Origin: Halospina sp040196175
GTDB lineage: Bacteria > Pseudomonadota > Gammaproteobacteria > Pseudomonadales > Oleiphilaceae
Assembly (NCBI RefSeq): GCF_040196175.1
Contig: NZ_JBEFNF010000002.1
Coordinates: 124,001 to 188,000, forward strand
Direction of reading: 5' to 3'
Length of the DNA stretch: 64,000 nucleotides
This document shows, in pieces, positions 7,831 through 16,304 of this stretch (within the stretch, counting starts at the first letter, position 1; every line of letters starts with the position of its first letter). The notes beneath the pieces were generated by a model. That model was not told where the DNA came from. It saw nothing but the letters and a program-made list of their open reading frames with translations, and did not search any database. Position numbers and translations under genes: made by a program.

Positions 7831-9833
7831 TGCAGGCGACTTGGCCCCTGCTGGCAGCGCCGTTGTCGCGCTATGGGCTGGCCGTGGCGGCTGTGCTCGT
7901 GTTGGGGGTGTGTCACCTTCAGCTCGACAACGGCCTTGCGCTGGCCGACCAGTGGCGGCTGGCGACAGGGGGCGAGCCCAGCGGGTTTGAGCAGGTCCGT
8001 TTCTACTACACTGGGTTACCGCGCGCCTTACTTGCCCTCCTCGTGGGAGGGGTGCTTGGCATCGTGGGCAGCCTCCTGCAGCAGGTTACCCGCAACCCAC
8101 TGGTCTCGCCACTAACGGTTGGCGCTTCCTCCGGCGCCTGGCTGGCGCTGGTGTGTGCCAGTGTCTGGCTGCCGGCGCTGGCGACCGATGAACGGGCACT
8201 GGTCGCCATGGGCGGCGCGATGGCATCGGTGGGGCTTGTCCTGATCATTGCCGGGCGTAATGGCATCGGCGGGTTGCCGGTGGTGCTCGCTGGTATGGCA
8301 ACCCATTTGCTGATGGGAGCGGCGGCGTCGGCCATCATTCTGCTGAACCAGGAGGCCGCACAGGGTGTCTTCATCTGGGGCGCGGGCGACCTCACCCAGA
8401 ATGACTGGAACTGGGTCCAATGGCTTTGGCCGCGGCTTCTGGTTGTGCCCTTGATGCTGGTGCTGGCGCCCAGGCCACTGACCTTGATGCGACTCGGGGA
8501 GGCCGGCGCACGCGGGCGCGGCTTCAGCTATGGGCCCGTGTTGGTGGTGCTGCTCGTTGGCGCGTTATGGATCCTGGCCAGTAGTATCACCGCTGTCGGG
8601 ATCATCGGGTTCCTGGGGCTGATCGCGCCCAACATAGCCCGCTCCATGGGGGCGCGCCGGGCTGGAGATGAGCTGGCCTACAGCGCGGTGCTGGGAGCGG
8701 GGCTACTGCTGGCAACGGACTCGCTGGCCAAGGCAGCGGGCGATTGGTTCGGGGAGCTGGTGCCCAGTGGAACGGCTGCCGCCATGGTGGGTGCGCCAGC
8801 GCTGGTGGTGTTCGCGCACCGCAAGCTGGGCCATGTAGACCAGACTGCGTTGGCGCTGCCTCAAGGCGCGCGCCAGACGACCTGGCTGACGTGGGCCAGC
8901 GCTGTGTGCCTGCTACTGGCGCTTGTGATCCTCACCCTTACCTATACGCCGGCCACGCCGGTGTCGTTGTCCAGCCTGCCTTTTGCCTGGCCTTCGGAAC
9001 TGGTCTGGTCGCTGCGCGCGCCACGCCTTTTGACCGCCTCCGCCACCGGTGTTGGTATGGCGGTGGCCGGGCTCATTCTTCAGCGCCTGATCCGTAATCC
9101 GCTCGCCAGCCCGGATATTCTGGGCATGTCCGCGGGCGCAACACTCGCCCTGGTCATCTTCACCATCTGGACCGGCACCTCCATCTATCACGCCGGTCCG
9201 GGCGTGGCGTTTCTGGGCAGTCTGGTGGTGCTCGGCGTTCTTCTGCTCGTAGGGCGGCGCTCCCACTATGCGCCGGGTATCGTGATTCTGGTGGGCATTT
9301 CACTCGCGGCCCTGATGGAGGCACTGGTGCATTTCGTGCTGGCCCAGGGCACCCAGAGCGCCCACATCATTCTGGGCTGGCTGTCTGGTTCCACGTACCG
9401 GGCCTCCACCGACAGGGCTCTGCTACTGGCGGCTGGCGTGGCGGTCCTGGTCCTGCTGGTTGTGGCGTTGAGCCGATGGCTGACGCTGATCTCCATCGGG
9501 GATCCCATGGCTCGGGCCCGAGGAGTCAATGTGGCCCGGGCACGGCTGGTGCTGCTTTTGGTGGTGTGCGCGCTCTGCGCGCTGGTGACGGCGCTGATGG
9601 GGCCGGTTGCTTTCGTGGGTCTGCTGGCTCCCCATGTAGCAGCGCTTCTGGGCGCGCGCCGTGTTCGGCCCCAGCTGGCATTAGCGGCCATGGTGGGGAT
9701 GGGACTGATGACGCTTTCCGATTGGCTGGGCCGGACGCTGCTTTACCCGGACCAGTTACCGGCCGGTCTGATGGCGGCCCTGATCGGGGGGAGTTACTTC
9801 ATCTTTCTGCTGACGCGGCGGCGTCTGGGATAG
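7830..9833 (+). CDS. fhuB: Double-length ferric-siderophore permease (FhuB-like)
   Basis: At 667 residues this is a fused FecCD-type permease: two homologous halves, each with about ten transmembrane segments, as in FhuB. Each half carries the ATPase-contact region (GLIAPNIARSMGA in the first, GLLAPHVAALLGA in the second) and a substrate-channel motif near RNPLVSP or RNPLASPDILGMSAG. A single fused permease is characteristic of hydroxamate importers rather than of the two-gene FecC/FecD type. It overlaps fhuD by one base and ends just before a strong stem at 9852-9873. Confidence 0.92.
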   Translation: MQATWPLLAAPLSRYGLAVAAVLVLGVCHLQLDNGLALADQWRLATGGEPSGFEQVRFYYTGLPRALLALLVGGVLGIVGSLLQQVTRNPLVSPLTVGASSGAWLALVCASVWLPALATDERALVAMGGAMASVGLVLIIAGRNGIGGLPVVLAGMATHLLMGAAASAIILLNQEAAQGVFIWGAGDLTQNDWNWVQWLWPRLLVVPLMLVLAPRPLTLMRLGEAGARGRGFSYGPVLVVLLVGALWILASSITAVGIIGFLGLIAPNIARSMGARRAGDELAYSAVLGAGLLLATDSLAKAAGDWFGELVPSGTAAAMVGAPALVVFAHRKLGHVDQTALALPQGARQTTWLTWASAVCLLLALVILTLTYTPATPVSLSSLPFAWPSELVWSLRAPRLLTASATGVGMAVAGLILQRLIRNPLASPDILGMSAGATLALVIFTIWTGTSIYHAGPGVAFLGSLVVLGVLLLVGRRSHYAPGIVILVGISLAALMEALVHFVLAQGTQSAHIILGWLSGSTYRASTDRALLLAAGVAVLVLLVVALSRWLTLISIGDPMARARGVNVARARLVLLLVVCALCALVTALMGPVAFVGLLAPHVAALLGARRVRPQLALAAMVGMGLMTLSDWLGRTLLYPDQLPAGLMAALIGGSYFIFLLTRRRLG

Positions 9834-9851
9834 CACGGGAAACGGGAAGAT

Positions 9852-9873
9852 CTCCCCGGCCTTGGCCGGGGAG
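9852..9873. terminator. Stem between convergent fhuB and iutA
   Basis: A near-perfect GC-rich palindrome, CTCCCCGGCC and GGCCGGGGAG separated by two bases, lies between the convergent ends of fhuB and iutA. It lacks a T run on either strand, so it may be a weak bidirectional terminator or an mRNA-stabilising stem. Confidence 0.5.
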
Positions 9874-9893
9874 GGAAGGGAACTGACCTGGCG

Positions 9894-12185
9894 TCAGTAC
9901 TTGATGGCGTAGGAGAGCGAATAGGTCCGGCCGCGGCCCTTGAAGTCCGTAACCTCGGGTAGGCCGTAGAAGACGTCGGCACGCTGGCTCCAGATCGTGG
10001 TGTACTGATTATCAAAGACGTTGTTGATGCCAAGGCTCAGCTCGCCGCCAGCCAGGCGCTGGGTTGCCTGAAGATCAAAGCTGGTATGGCCGTTGATCTC
10101 GTTGCCCTGGGCGTCGTCGATATCAAACGCGTGCACCCCCTGGAAGCGGACACTGGTGTCAGTATTACCCCACTGGATGTGCGCTGTTGTCTTGGGAAGA
10201 CTGGCGTCCGTGACGGATTGATCCTGCCAGTCGCCGTTGCGCTTGGCTTCCTGCTTGACGTAGTGACCAGTACCGCCGAGCTGCCACTGACGGGTGATCC
10301 GCCAGGTGCCGCTGGCCTCCAGCCCGTAGGTGCGGGTTTCGTCGTCAACCACATCAATGGTCAGGTCATCGCCGTTGAACTCGACGTTTTGATCCTTCCA
10401 GGTGTAATACACTGATACCTGGGCGTCCCAATCCGGGGTGTACTGGCGCCAACCGAGCTCCACCTGGTCCGTTTCCAGTGCCGGCAGGTTGTTGTTGTCC
10501 AGATCGAGATAATCCTGGAGCTGATACTGTGCACCGGGTGCTGCCAGAGAATAATCACCTTTGCCCAGCGCCTTGCCCGGATCCGGGATCTCCATCCCCT
10601 GACTGTAGTTGGCCCAGATCTGCTGATCGTGCGTCAGGTCATAGATGGCGCCTGCGTTAACCAGGGACACGTTGTAGTCGTTCTTGCCGCCTGGAACGGG
10701 TTCCGCTCCGGACGCCAGCCCACCCGAGACAAAGGTATTGCCGTTGGTGTTCACGACTTTCTGAACGGGGACGATGGAGCCTGTTTCCAGACTGGCTCGG
10801 CGGTGCCGGATACCAGCGCTCAGCTGAAGCCGGTCTGAAGCCTGCCATTCCCCATTGAGGAAACCGGCAACCCCGTCCACACGGAAGGAGGGGTAACGGG
10901 CAGTGGTGTAACTTTCCTGGAGGTTCATCAGGCCTGAGTTCAGGGCCTTCTCGCTATCGAAGATCATCTGGCTGGCGTCAAAATCTTCGCGGTCAAGATC
11001 CATGCCGTAGGTCAGCTGGACGTCCCCCATCTGCTTCACCAGCATCGCCTTGAGTGAGTGCTGTTCGGTGTTCTGTTTGGAGGACCCCACATAGCTGAGG
11101 CCCACATCCGCCAGTTCATTGATACCACTGTCAGGTGGGAAGGAGCCGGTCTGACGGAAGGTGGCAAGCGCCGCTTCGTCACCCTGAACGGGGAAACCCT
11201 GAAAGCTGACTTCTTCCCGCCGGGATGAGAGTTGCAGGTAGGCGGTATGCCCCAGGAAGTCGGTGTCGCGGAACGACGCATTCACAAGGTAGCGGTCGGT
11301 TTCCGGGTCCCGGTCACTGCTCAAGCCGCTGCGGATCTCCGGGTTCTCCAGCTGAGACAGGCCCTGGCCGAGATAGAGGCCTTTGTTGCCGTCAAATTTG
11401 GAGTTGTAGTACTGCGCGGTCAGGTCCAGGCTCTGGGTTTCGCTGAACTCGAACTGTAGATTCCCCATGACGTCGAGGGTGCGGTTGTATTGCAGATCCG
11501 TCTGGGTAATGTCCGGCTGAATGGGGTCGCCGTCGCCATCGTAAAAGGCACCGTTATCCTGACCGGCGATCGCGAGGCGCCCTTTCACGAAGTCCGTACC
11601 CCCGCTGATCGATTGGCCTGCCCTCAGATCACGGTCATTACTGTTGTTGAAGCCACTGGTGGCACCAATCTCGGTTTCGAAAGACGGACCGCCGGACTCG
11701 CCCTTTTTGGTGATGATGTTGATGATGCCGCCGGTACTGCCGCCGCCATAGATGGCGGTAGCGCCCGAAAGCACTTCGATACGCTTGATGTTGAACGGAT
11801 CGATGCTGTCGAACTGGCGGCTCACGCCGCGGGATGAGTTGAGCGAGACGCCGTCGATCATCACCAGCACGCCGCGGCCACGCAGGTTCTGGCCAAAGTT
11901 GGTGCGGTTTTGGGTGCCCAGATCCATACCGGGTACCAGATTGCCCAGAGTGTCCTTGAGGCTTTTGCCGCTGTCGAACTGACGCTGCAGCTCTTCGCCT
12001 TCCAGTACCCAGACGGTTCCCGGTACTTCACTGATCTGGGACGGTGCGCGATTGCCCACAACCACAAGCTCATCCAGAGCACCCATGGTTTGCTGCGCGA
12101 GCACGGCAGGCGTTGTTCCCATGGCGACGCCGGTGATGAAAAGGGCTGCCAGCGGATTGCGCGACCAGGTGTTTGATTTCCGCAT
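9894..12185 (-). CDS. iutA: TonB-dependent aerobactin receptor IutA
   Basis: This outer-membrane receptor (763 residues from the chosen start) imports ferric aerobactin using TonB energy. It has a signal peptide ending in VLAQQ, a TonB-box-like DELVVVGN, a plug domain with DPFNIKRIEVLSGATA and YGGGSTGG, and a beta barrel ending in an aromatic residue (SYAIKY). The plug and the C-terminal segments resemble E. coli IutA very closely by memory. The ATG at 12185 is chosen because AAGGAG lies eight bases ahead and the signal peptide starts there. A Fur box at 12241-12259 gives it a likely promoter of its own although it follows iucD. Confidence 0.93.
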   Translation of the reverse strand: MRKSNTWSRNPLAALFITGVAMGTTPAVLAQQTMGALDELVVVGNRAPSQISEVPGTVWVLEGEELQRQFDSGKSLKDTLGNLVPGMDLGTQNRTNFGQNLRGRGVLVMIDGVSLNSSRGVSRQFDSIDPFNIKRIEVLSGATAIYGGGSTGGIINIITKKGESGGPSFETEIGATSGFNNSNDRDLRAGQSISGGTDFVKGRLAIAGQDNGAFYDGDGDPIQPDITQTDLQYNRTLDVMGNLQFEFSETQSLDLTAQYYNSKFDGNKGLYLGQGLSQLENPEIRSGLSSDRDPETDRYLVNASFRDTDFLGHTAYLQLSSRREEVSFQGFPVQGDEAALATFRQTGSFPPDSGINELADVGLSYVGSSKQNTEQHSLKAMLVKQMGDVQLTYGMDLDREDFDASQMIFDSEKALNSGLMNLQESYTTARYPSFRVDGVAGFLNGEWQASDRLQLSAGIRHRRASLETGSIVPVQKVVNTNGNTFVSGGLASGAEPVPGGKNDYNVSLVNAGAIYDLTHDQQIWANYSQGMEIPDPGKALGKGDYSLAAPGAQYQLQDYLDLDNNNLPALETDQVELGWRQYTPDWDAQVSVYYTWKDQNVEFNGDDLTIDVVDDETRTYGLEASGTWRITRQWQLGGTGHYVKQEAKRNGDWQDQSVTDASLPKTTAHIQWGNTDTSVRFQGVHAFDIDDAQGNEINGHTSFDLQATQRLAGGELSLGINNVFDNQYTTIWSQRADVFYGLPEVTDFKGRGRTYSLSYAIKY

Positions 12186-12240
12186 AGAAAAAGCTCCTTG
12201 TACTGAGATGGAAAGCGGTGAGAGGTTAACAGAGCGCAAC

Positions 12241-12259
12241 GAAAATGCAAATGATTATC
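12241..12259. promoter_or_regulatory. Fur box upstream of iutA
   Basis: GAAAATGCAAATGATTATC matches 15 of 19 positions of the Fur consensus. It straddles the last bases of iucD and lies 56 bases before the iutA start, which suggests that the receptor gene can be derepressed by iron starvation independently of the biosynthetic genes. Confidence 0.75.
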
Positions 12260-13598
12260 ACAGAGTATTATGGATGAGTGCTGCCAGTGACGCCGGCTCA
12301 GCTTCTGGCGCCGTGGCCGTTTCGGTGCCGTCCCAATCAACGAGCCGGATCCCCTCAGTGACCGGGAAAAGGCGCTCGCCGGCCAGGTGGTTGATAATCC
12401 GGGCTGAGCGCCAGCACATCAGGCTCATCTGTGGTTCGGCGATACCGTGAGAGTGGCGGCCGGCATTGACGGCATAGATGTGGCGGTTGAGTGGCCCGTC
12501 CCATGTGGCCTCAAAGTGATGCCCGAGCCTTAACTCACCGTGGTCATCGGTTTCCAGGCCCTGCCTCAGGGGCTGTGAAAGATACCCTGGCAGTTGCGTG
12601 TCAAAGCCGGTGCACAGGATAAGGCGGTTGGTGGTGGTCTGCTCGTGGTGACCATTGAGCTCATTGCGGGCTGTTAGCGCATAAGGCGCCGGGCCTGCGA
12701 CCGCCTCCAGTGTTCTTTCCGGTTGCAGTACAACTCTCGGGCTGGGGCCGCCAGTAACACGGTGCTCATAAAGCCGTTGATAAAGGGCATTAAGGGTGTC
12801 GGTCGATATTCCGTCAGATGCCAGTTTCTGGTGGTTGACTCGGGTGAGTCGCTGAGCCTCCTCGAGTCCATGAAACGTATCCACGTAACCGGGAGTGAAG
12901 TACTCATTCGTGAAAGGCGTTTCGTCCAGGGGCTCGAAGTTAGATCGTCGTGAAAGCCAGTGGATACACTCGGGCGTGCCCCAGTCGCCCTGGAGAAGAC
13001 TCAGTACCACCTCAGCACCGGATTGGCCGCCCCCCACCACCGTGACATGTTGCCCGCTCACATCGGGTTGCCTCAGGGTTAACTCCATATTGTGAAAGCA
13101 GTCATCGCCTTGCCATGGTCGGCAGGATTCCGGAAGCGATGGTGTTTTCCCTGTGCCCAAACAAAGGTTATGCGCGAGCACAGGACGCTGTTCACCATGG
13201 CAGTGGATATGGAAAAGGTTGCCGTCGAAGTCAACGTGGTCGATATTGCGGCCGAAATGAAGACTGTTGAGACCCTGAGCGACCCATGCCATGTAATCGG
13301 CGAATTCAGCCCGACTGACGGCGGGTAGATTAGCGTTCATGAACGCGTAGAAGCGGCCGTTCTGGACCAGGTAGTTGAGGAAGCTGTTGGGGCTCCACGG
13401 GGCGACACCAGTCACCAGGTCCTTGAGGTAAGAGGTCTGGAGACGGACACCGGGCAGCATCATCCCCGGATGCCAGTTGAAATGCGGTTTGCGGTCAAAA
13501 AAGGCTGTCTCAAGATGAGGCACCTCCCGTAACAGCGCGGCAAGGCTCAGGTTGAATGGGCCGATACCCAGTCCGGCAAGATCCAGCGGTGCAGTCAT
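12258..13598 (-). CDS. iucD: L-lysine N6-monooxygenase (aerobactin) IucD
   Basis: IucD is the FAD- and NADPH-dependent hydroxylase that converts L-lysine to N6-hydroxylysine, the first step of aerobactin synthesis. The 446-residue chain has the FAD-binding GLGIGPFNLSLAALL near the N-terminus, the substrate-side FNWHPGMMLPG, the NADPH-binding VVGGGQSGAEVVL, and the C-terminal HGIAEPQMSLMCWRSARI. These match lysine rather than ornithine hydroxylases as I recall them. The start overlaps the end of iucC by four bases. Ornithine as substrate is a lesser possibility; the full iucABCD gene order argues for lysine. Confidence 0.93.
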   Translation of the reverse strand: MTAPLDLAGLGIGPFNLSLAALLREVPHLETAFFDRKPHFNWHPGMMLPGVRLQTSYLKDLVTGVAPWSPNSFLNYLVQNGRFYAFMNANLPAVSRAEFADYMAWVAQGLNSLHFGRNIDHVDFDGNLFHIHCHGEQRPVLAHNLCLGTGKTPSLPESCRPWQGDDCFHNMELTLRQPDVSGQHVTVVGGGQSGAEVVLSLLQGDWGTPECIHWLSRRSNFEPLDETPFTNEYFTPGYVDTFHGLEEAQRLTRVNHQKLASDGISTDTLNALYQRLYEHRVTGGPSPRVVLQPERTLEAVAGPAPYALTARNELNGHHEQTTTNRLILCTGFDTQLPGYLSQPLRQGLETDDHGELRLGHHFEATWDGPLNRHIYAVNAGRHSHGIAEPQMSLMCWRSARIINHLAGERLFPVTEGIRLVDWDGTETATAPEAEPASLAALIHNTL

Positions 13599-15313
13599 GG
13601 GGTCTCTCCTGTCAGTAATGGGTTCGAGAGTGGCTTGCCGAGCTCCGGTCTGGGTCGGTCGGCGTGGTCTTCATACCCAATTCGGAAGCGAACGCGGTTG
13701 ATACAGACCCTTTCGAACGTTGGTGTCAGCAGAGGAAACAACTCAAAGCGTTCGCTTAATTCGGGGTGGCGCCTCTGGTACGCACGGATGCGCTCGGCCA
13801 GAAGGCTGTAGAAGGATGCCTCCGGCAATAACCCTGCGTCGGGCAGCAGTGGCGAGATGAATCGCAGTGTTGTCACGAAATGGCCGGTGATGAGGTCATG
13901 GATCAGATAAGCGGCTGGCAACCGGGTTAACTCTGCCAGAAGGTGTTGCGGCATGCCGGCCTGCTCTGGGATCGGCTCGTCGACACAGCGCAGATCACCG
14001 TGAAAATCCTTGATAACCAGCCGTTCGGGAATGGCGCTTTTGAGGATAAATCCGAGATTCTGGCCATGGGCGACCAGCCCAATGCCATAGGTGCATAACA
14101 GGTGATAGAGCGGCACGGTTACGCGGTCGAAAAAGTGCGTCAGCCAGACCTTAGGGCTTAATCCGGAATGCCGGATCAGGGTGGCGATCAGCGGGTGATC
14201 GGCGCCATCGCACTGCATCAGGGCTGCCAGGAGCATGGAGTGCTCGCCGCACCCTGTTTTGCCTGGGAGACTTTCGCGCCACACAGCTCCCAGCATTTCG
14301 TGGTACCGGTAGGCGCCGCCTGCGACCTGCGAGTGCTGGGGGTGAGGTATGTGGCTTCCGGCCAGCTCTCGTTGGACCTCAAGCCCGGCATCCACCAATT
14401 CGGTGTCGCTTTGGCTCTGTCTCCATAACCATTGGGACAGCTCCGGACCAATGGCGATGGGGCGTGCAGGGATGCCGCGGTAGCTGGAGGTGTTGAGAAC
14501 GGTCAGCGCCAGTTTGACATCACAGTACTCCGGAATGCTGATGTTGCTCAGAGTCCGCAGTGACTGTTGCGGCTGGTACCAGTAGCCATGCTGGCCGAGG
14601 TCCCGGATCCATCCGTGCGCCAGAGCCTGGGCGTATTGGATCTGGATGTAGTGCGTCCATTGCCAGGGGTGGACGGGGATAAGGGGCCAGTGGCCGGCCG
14701 CCTGCGAGCCATGTACCAGCGCAGTCTGTTCACTGCTGCTTAGACATTGGTCAAGCGGGGGGGTGCCGGCATGGGTTCCTGTCAGAGAGGGGGCAACGGC
14801 CAGCCAGCGCAGCTGGAACGGCCTGCCGGCCTCCGGACTGTACGTGTGCAGGTCTGCCTGGCTCCAGCCCAGACGGCCGCGGTTGGCAAGCGCCTTGGGG
14901 TGACCGTCCAACAAGCTCTGTAACTGGGGTTCCGGCAGCGCCAGCATGTGCTCTGCAGTGAAAGTGGCAAGGTGCTGCTGCTGGATCTGGTCACCAGCAA
15001 GGGTATTCTGAAGCTCTTCCAGGAACTGGCCGAGAACGATGTCGTTCATGCCTAGAGACTGCTGGGCATCGACGACCAATTGCGTGGCGCTGGTGGCGGG
15101 ACAGTCATTACGCTTGAGGGTGTCGGGCGCCACGCGTAACCACCCCCAGCAGCTGAACTGGGCTCGAAAGCTGTAATCATTGCCTGCCAGGATGAGGTGA
15201 AACCACGCCTCGTCGAGGGCCTCAACATCAAAGCAGCCCTCGTAATGGGCCTCGCCAATGATCTTGGCCATCAACCGTTGGTTGGCGTGGTTCCACAGGG
15301 TTTGTGTGTCCAT
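13595..15313 (-). CDS. iucC: Aerobactin synthase IucC
   Basis: This NRPS-independent siderophore synthetase (572 residues) joins the second N6-acetyl-N6-hydroxylysine to the citryl intermediate, completing aerobactin. Family motifs include the N-terminal GHPKALANRGRLGW segment, HPWQW, the ATP-site stretch with SYRGIPARPIAIGPELS, and the HGQN ... IKDFHGD catalytic region. Sequence through the last third (PLYHLLCTYGIG, AYLIHDLITGHFVTTLRFISP) is very like E. coli IucC. It follows iucB with a 13-base gap and overlaps iucD. Confidence 0.93.
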   Translation of the reverse strand: MDTQTLWNHANQRLMAKIIGEAHYEGCFDVEALDEAWFHLILAGNDYSFRAQFSCWGWLRVAPDTLKRNDCPATSATQLVVDAQQSLGMNDIVLGQFLEELQNTLAGDQIQQQHLATFTAEHMLALPEPQLQSLLDGHPKALANRGRLGWSQADLHTYSPEAGRPFQLRWLAVAPSLTGTHAGTPPLDQCLSSSEQTALVHGSQAAGHWPLIPVHPWQWTHYIQIQYAQALAHGWIRDLGQHGYWYQPQQSLRTLSNISIPEYCDVKLALTVLNTSSYRGIPARPIAIGPELSQWLWRQSQSDTELVDAGLEVQRELAGSHIPHPQHSQVAGGAYRYHEMLGAVWRESLPGKTGCGEHSMLLAALMQCDGADHPLIATLIRHSGLSPKVWLTHFFDRVTVPLYHLLCTYGIGLVAHGQNLGFILKSAIPERLVIKDFHGDLRCVDEPIPEQAGMPQHLLAELTRLPAAYLIHDLITGHFVTTLRFISPLLPDAGLLPEASFYSLLAERIRAYQRRHPELSERFELFPLLTPTFERVCINRVRFRIGYEDHADRPRPELGKPLSNPLLTGETP

Positions 15314-15326
15314 CGTTGGTGTCCTG

Positions 15327-16304
15327 TTACAAACGGGTATGTTTGAAAAACTCGGCGCGGCTAGTGCTTACCAAGGCGGCGCGCTTGTGCGGGAAATCGA
15401 ATTCATACCGTTTGCGCCATGTAAGGTGCTGGAATTGCTTGAAAACCGCTTCGTTAGCGGCATCTGGCTCGCCATAAAGGGTTGTGGTCCGAGGGTCAGT
15501 CAGGAACAGGTAATGGGTGAGCGTGTTGAACCAGATCGGAGCCTGGCTATTGCCGCAGTAACGATCCTCACCAACCAGCACGTGGATGCCTTGGTCAAAG
15601 GGGCCCGCATCGCAGTAGGGGCCGAGCCGGTCTTCCGCCACAAAGTAGGTTTCGAAATAGCCCAGCGGGTCCCCATCAACTTCCATGATCAGCGGGAAGC
15701 TGTTCGCCTCGGCGCGGCGCTCCGCCAGCATGGCGTCCAGTCGCTCGCGGCTGAATGGGTATTCCCAGAAACGCGCAACGCGGGGCAGGTTCTGCCAACG
15801 GTGGAAGCGTTCACCGTCTTTCTCAATGCTAGCCGGGCGCAACTCGATCACCTGATCAAGGCCGGGGTGATAGCGCCGGTAAAGGGTAGCGTCCGGGAGC
15901 CTTGGCCGTTTTGGGTGAGCGATCGTCCCGGTCTGATTCGGAACCTCTGGCATTACTGGCCATAGGGCTGGTGCCAGCCAGGCTTCGCGGATTTGATAGA
16001 AAGCGGTTCTGTCGATCCACTGCGTGCCATCTTCGCTGACAAGCCATGCTGGATGGCTGAGCCCGCAAAATTCGGCAATACGCGCGCTCACGGCCAGCGA
16101 ATCCAGATCGAAACCGTAAAAAAGCCGATCCAGAAGGGAGTAGATCAGGCTGTCGTCCGGCTTGGGTCCTTCCCAGTCAGAAAGGGTGCGGTGATGGCTT
16201 TCACCGCTCAGTCGGACCTGCCAGCTCTGCCCACCAGCGTGCAGCTGCGCCTGGTGGCCGTCGGCGCTGGCAGTGAGGTGGATTTTGGCATCACTATGCA
16301 ACAT
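15327..16304 (-). CDS. iucB: N6-hydroxylysine O-acetyltransferase IucB
   Basis: IucB acetylates N6-hydroxylysine with acetyl-CoA to form the hydroxamate arms of aerobactin. The protein (325 residues from ATG 16304) has the siderophore-type GNAT domain in its C-terminal half: YRRYHPGLD, FPLIMEVDGDPLGYFETYFVAEDR, GIHVLVGED and YEFDFPHKRAA. I chose 16304 rather than an ATG at 16364 because it overlaps the end of iucA by only 11 bases and the family length (about 315) fits; the purine-rich GAGAGAG upstream is a modest ribosome-binding site. Confidence 0.92.
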   Translation of the reverse strand: MLHSDAKIHLTASADGHQAQLHAGGQSWQVRLSGESHHRTLSDWEGPKPDDSLIYSLLDRLFYGFDLDSLAVSARIAEFCGLSHPAWLVSEDGTQWIDRTAFYQIREAWLAPALWPVMPEVPNQTGTIAHPKRPRLPDATLYRRYHPGLDQVIELRPASIEKDGERFHRWQNLPRVARFWEYPFSRERLDAMLAERRAEANSFPLIMEVDGDPLGYFETYFVAEDRLGPYCDAGPFDQGIHVLVGEDRYCGNSQAPIWFNTLTHYLFLTDPRTTTLYGEPDAANEAVFKQFQHLTWRKRYEFDFPHKRAALVSTSRAEFFKHTRL

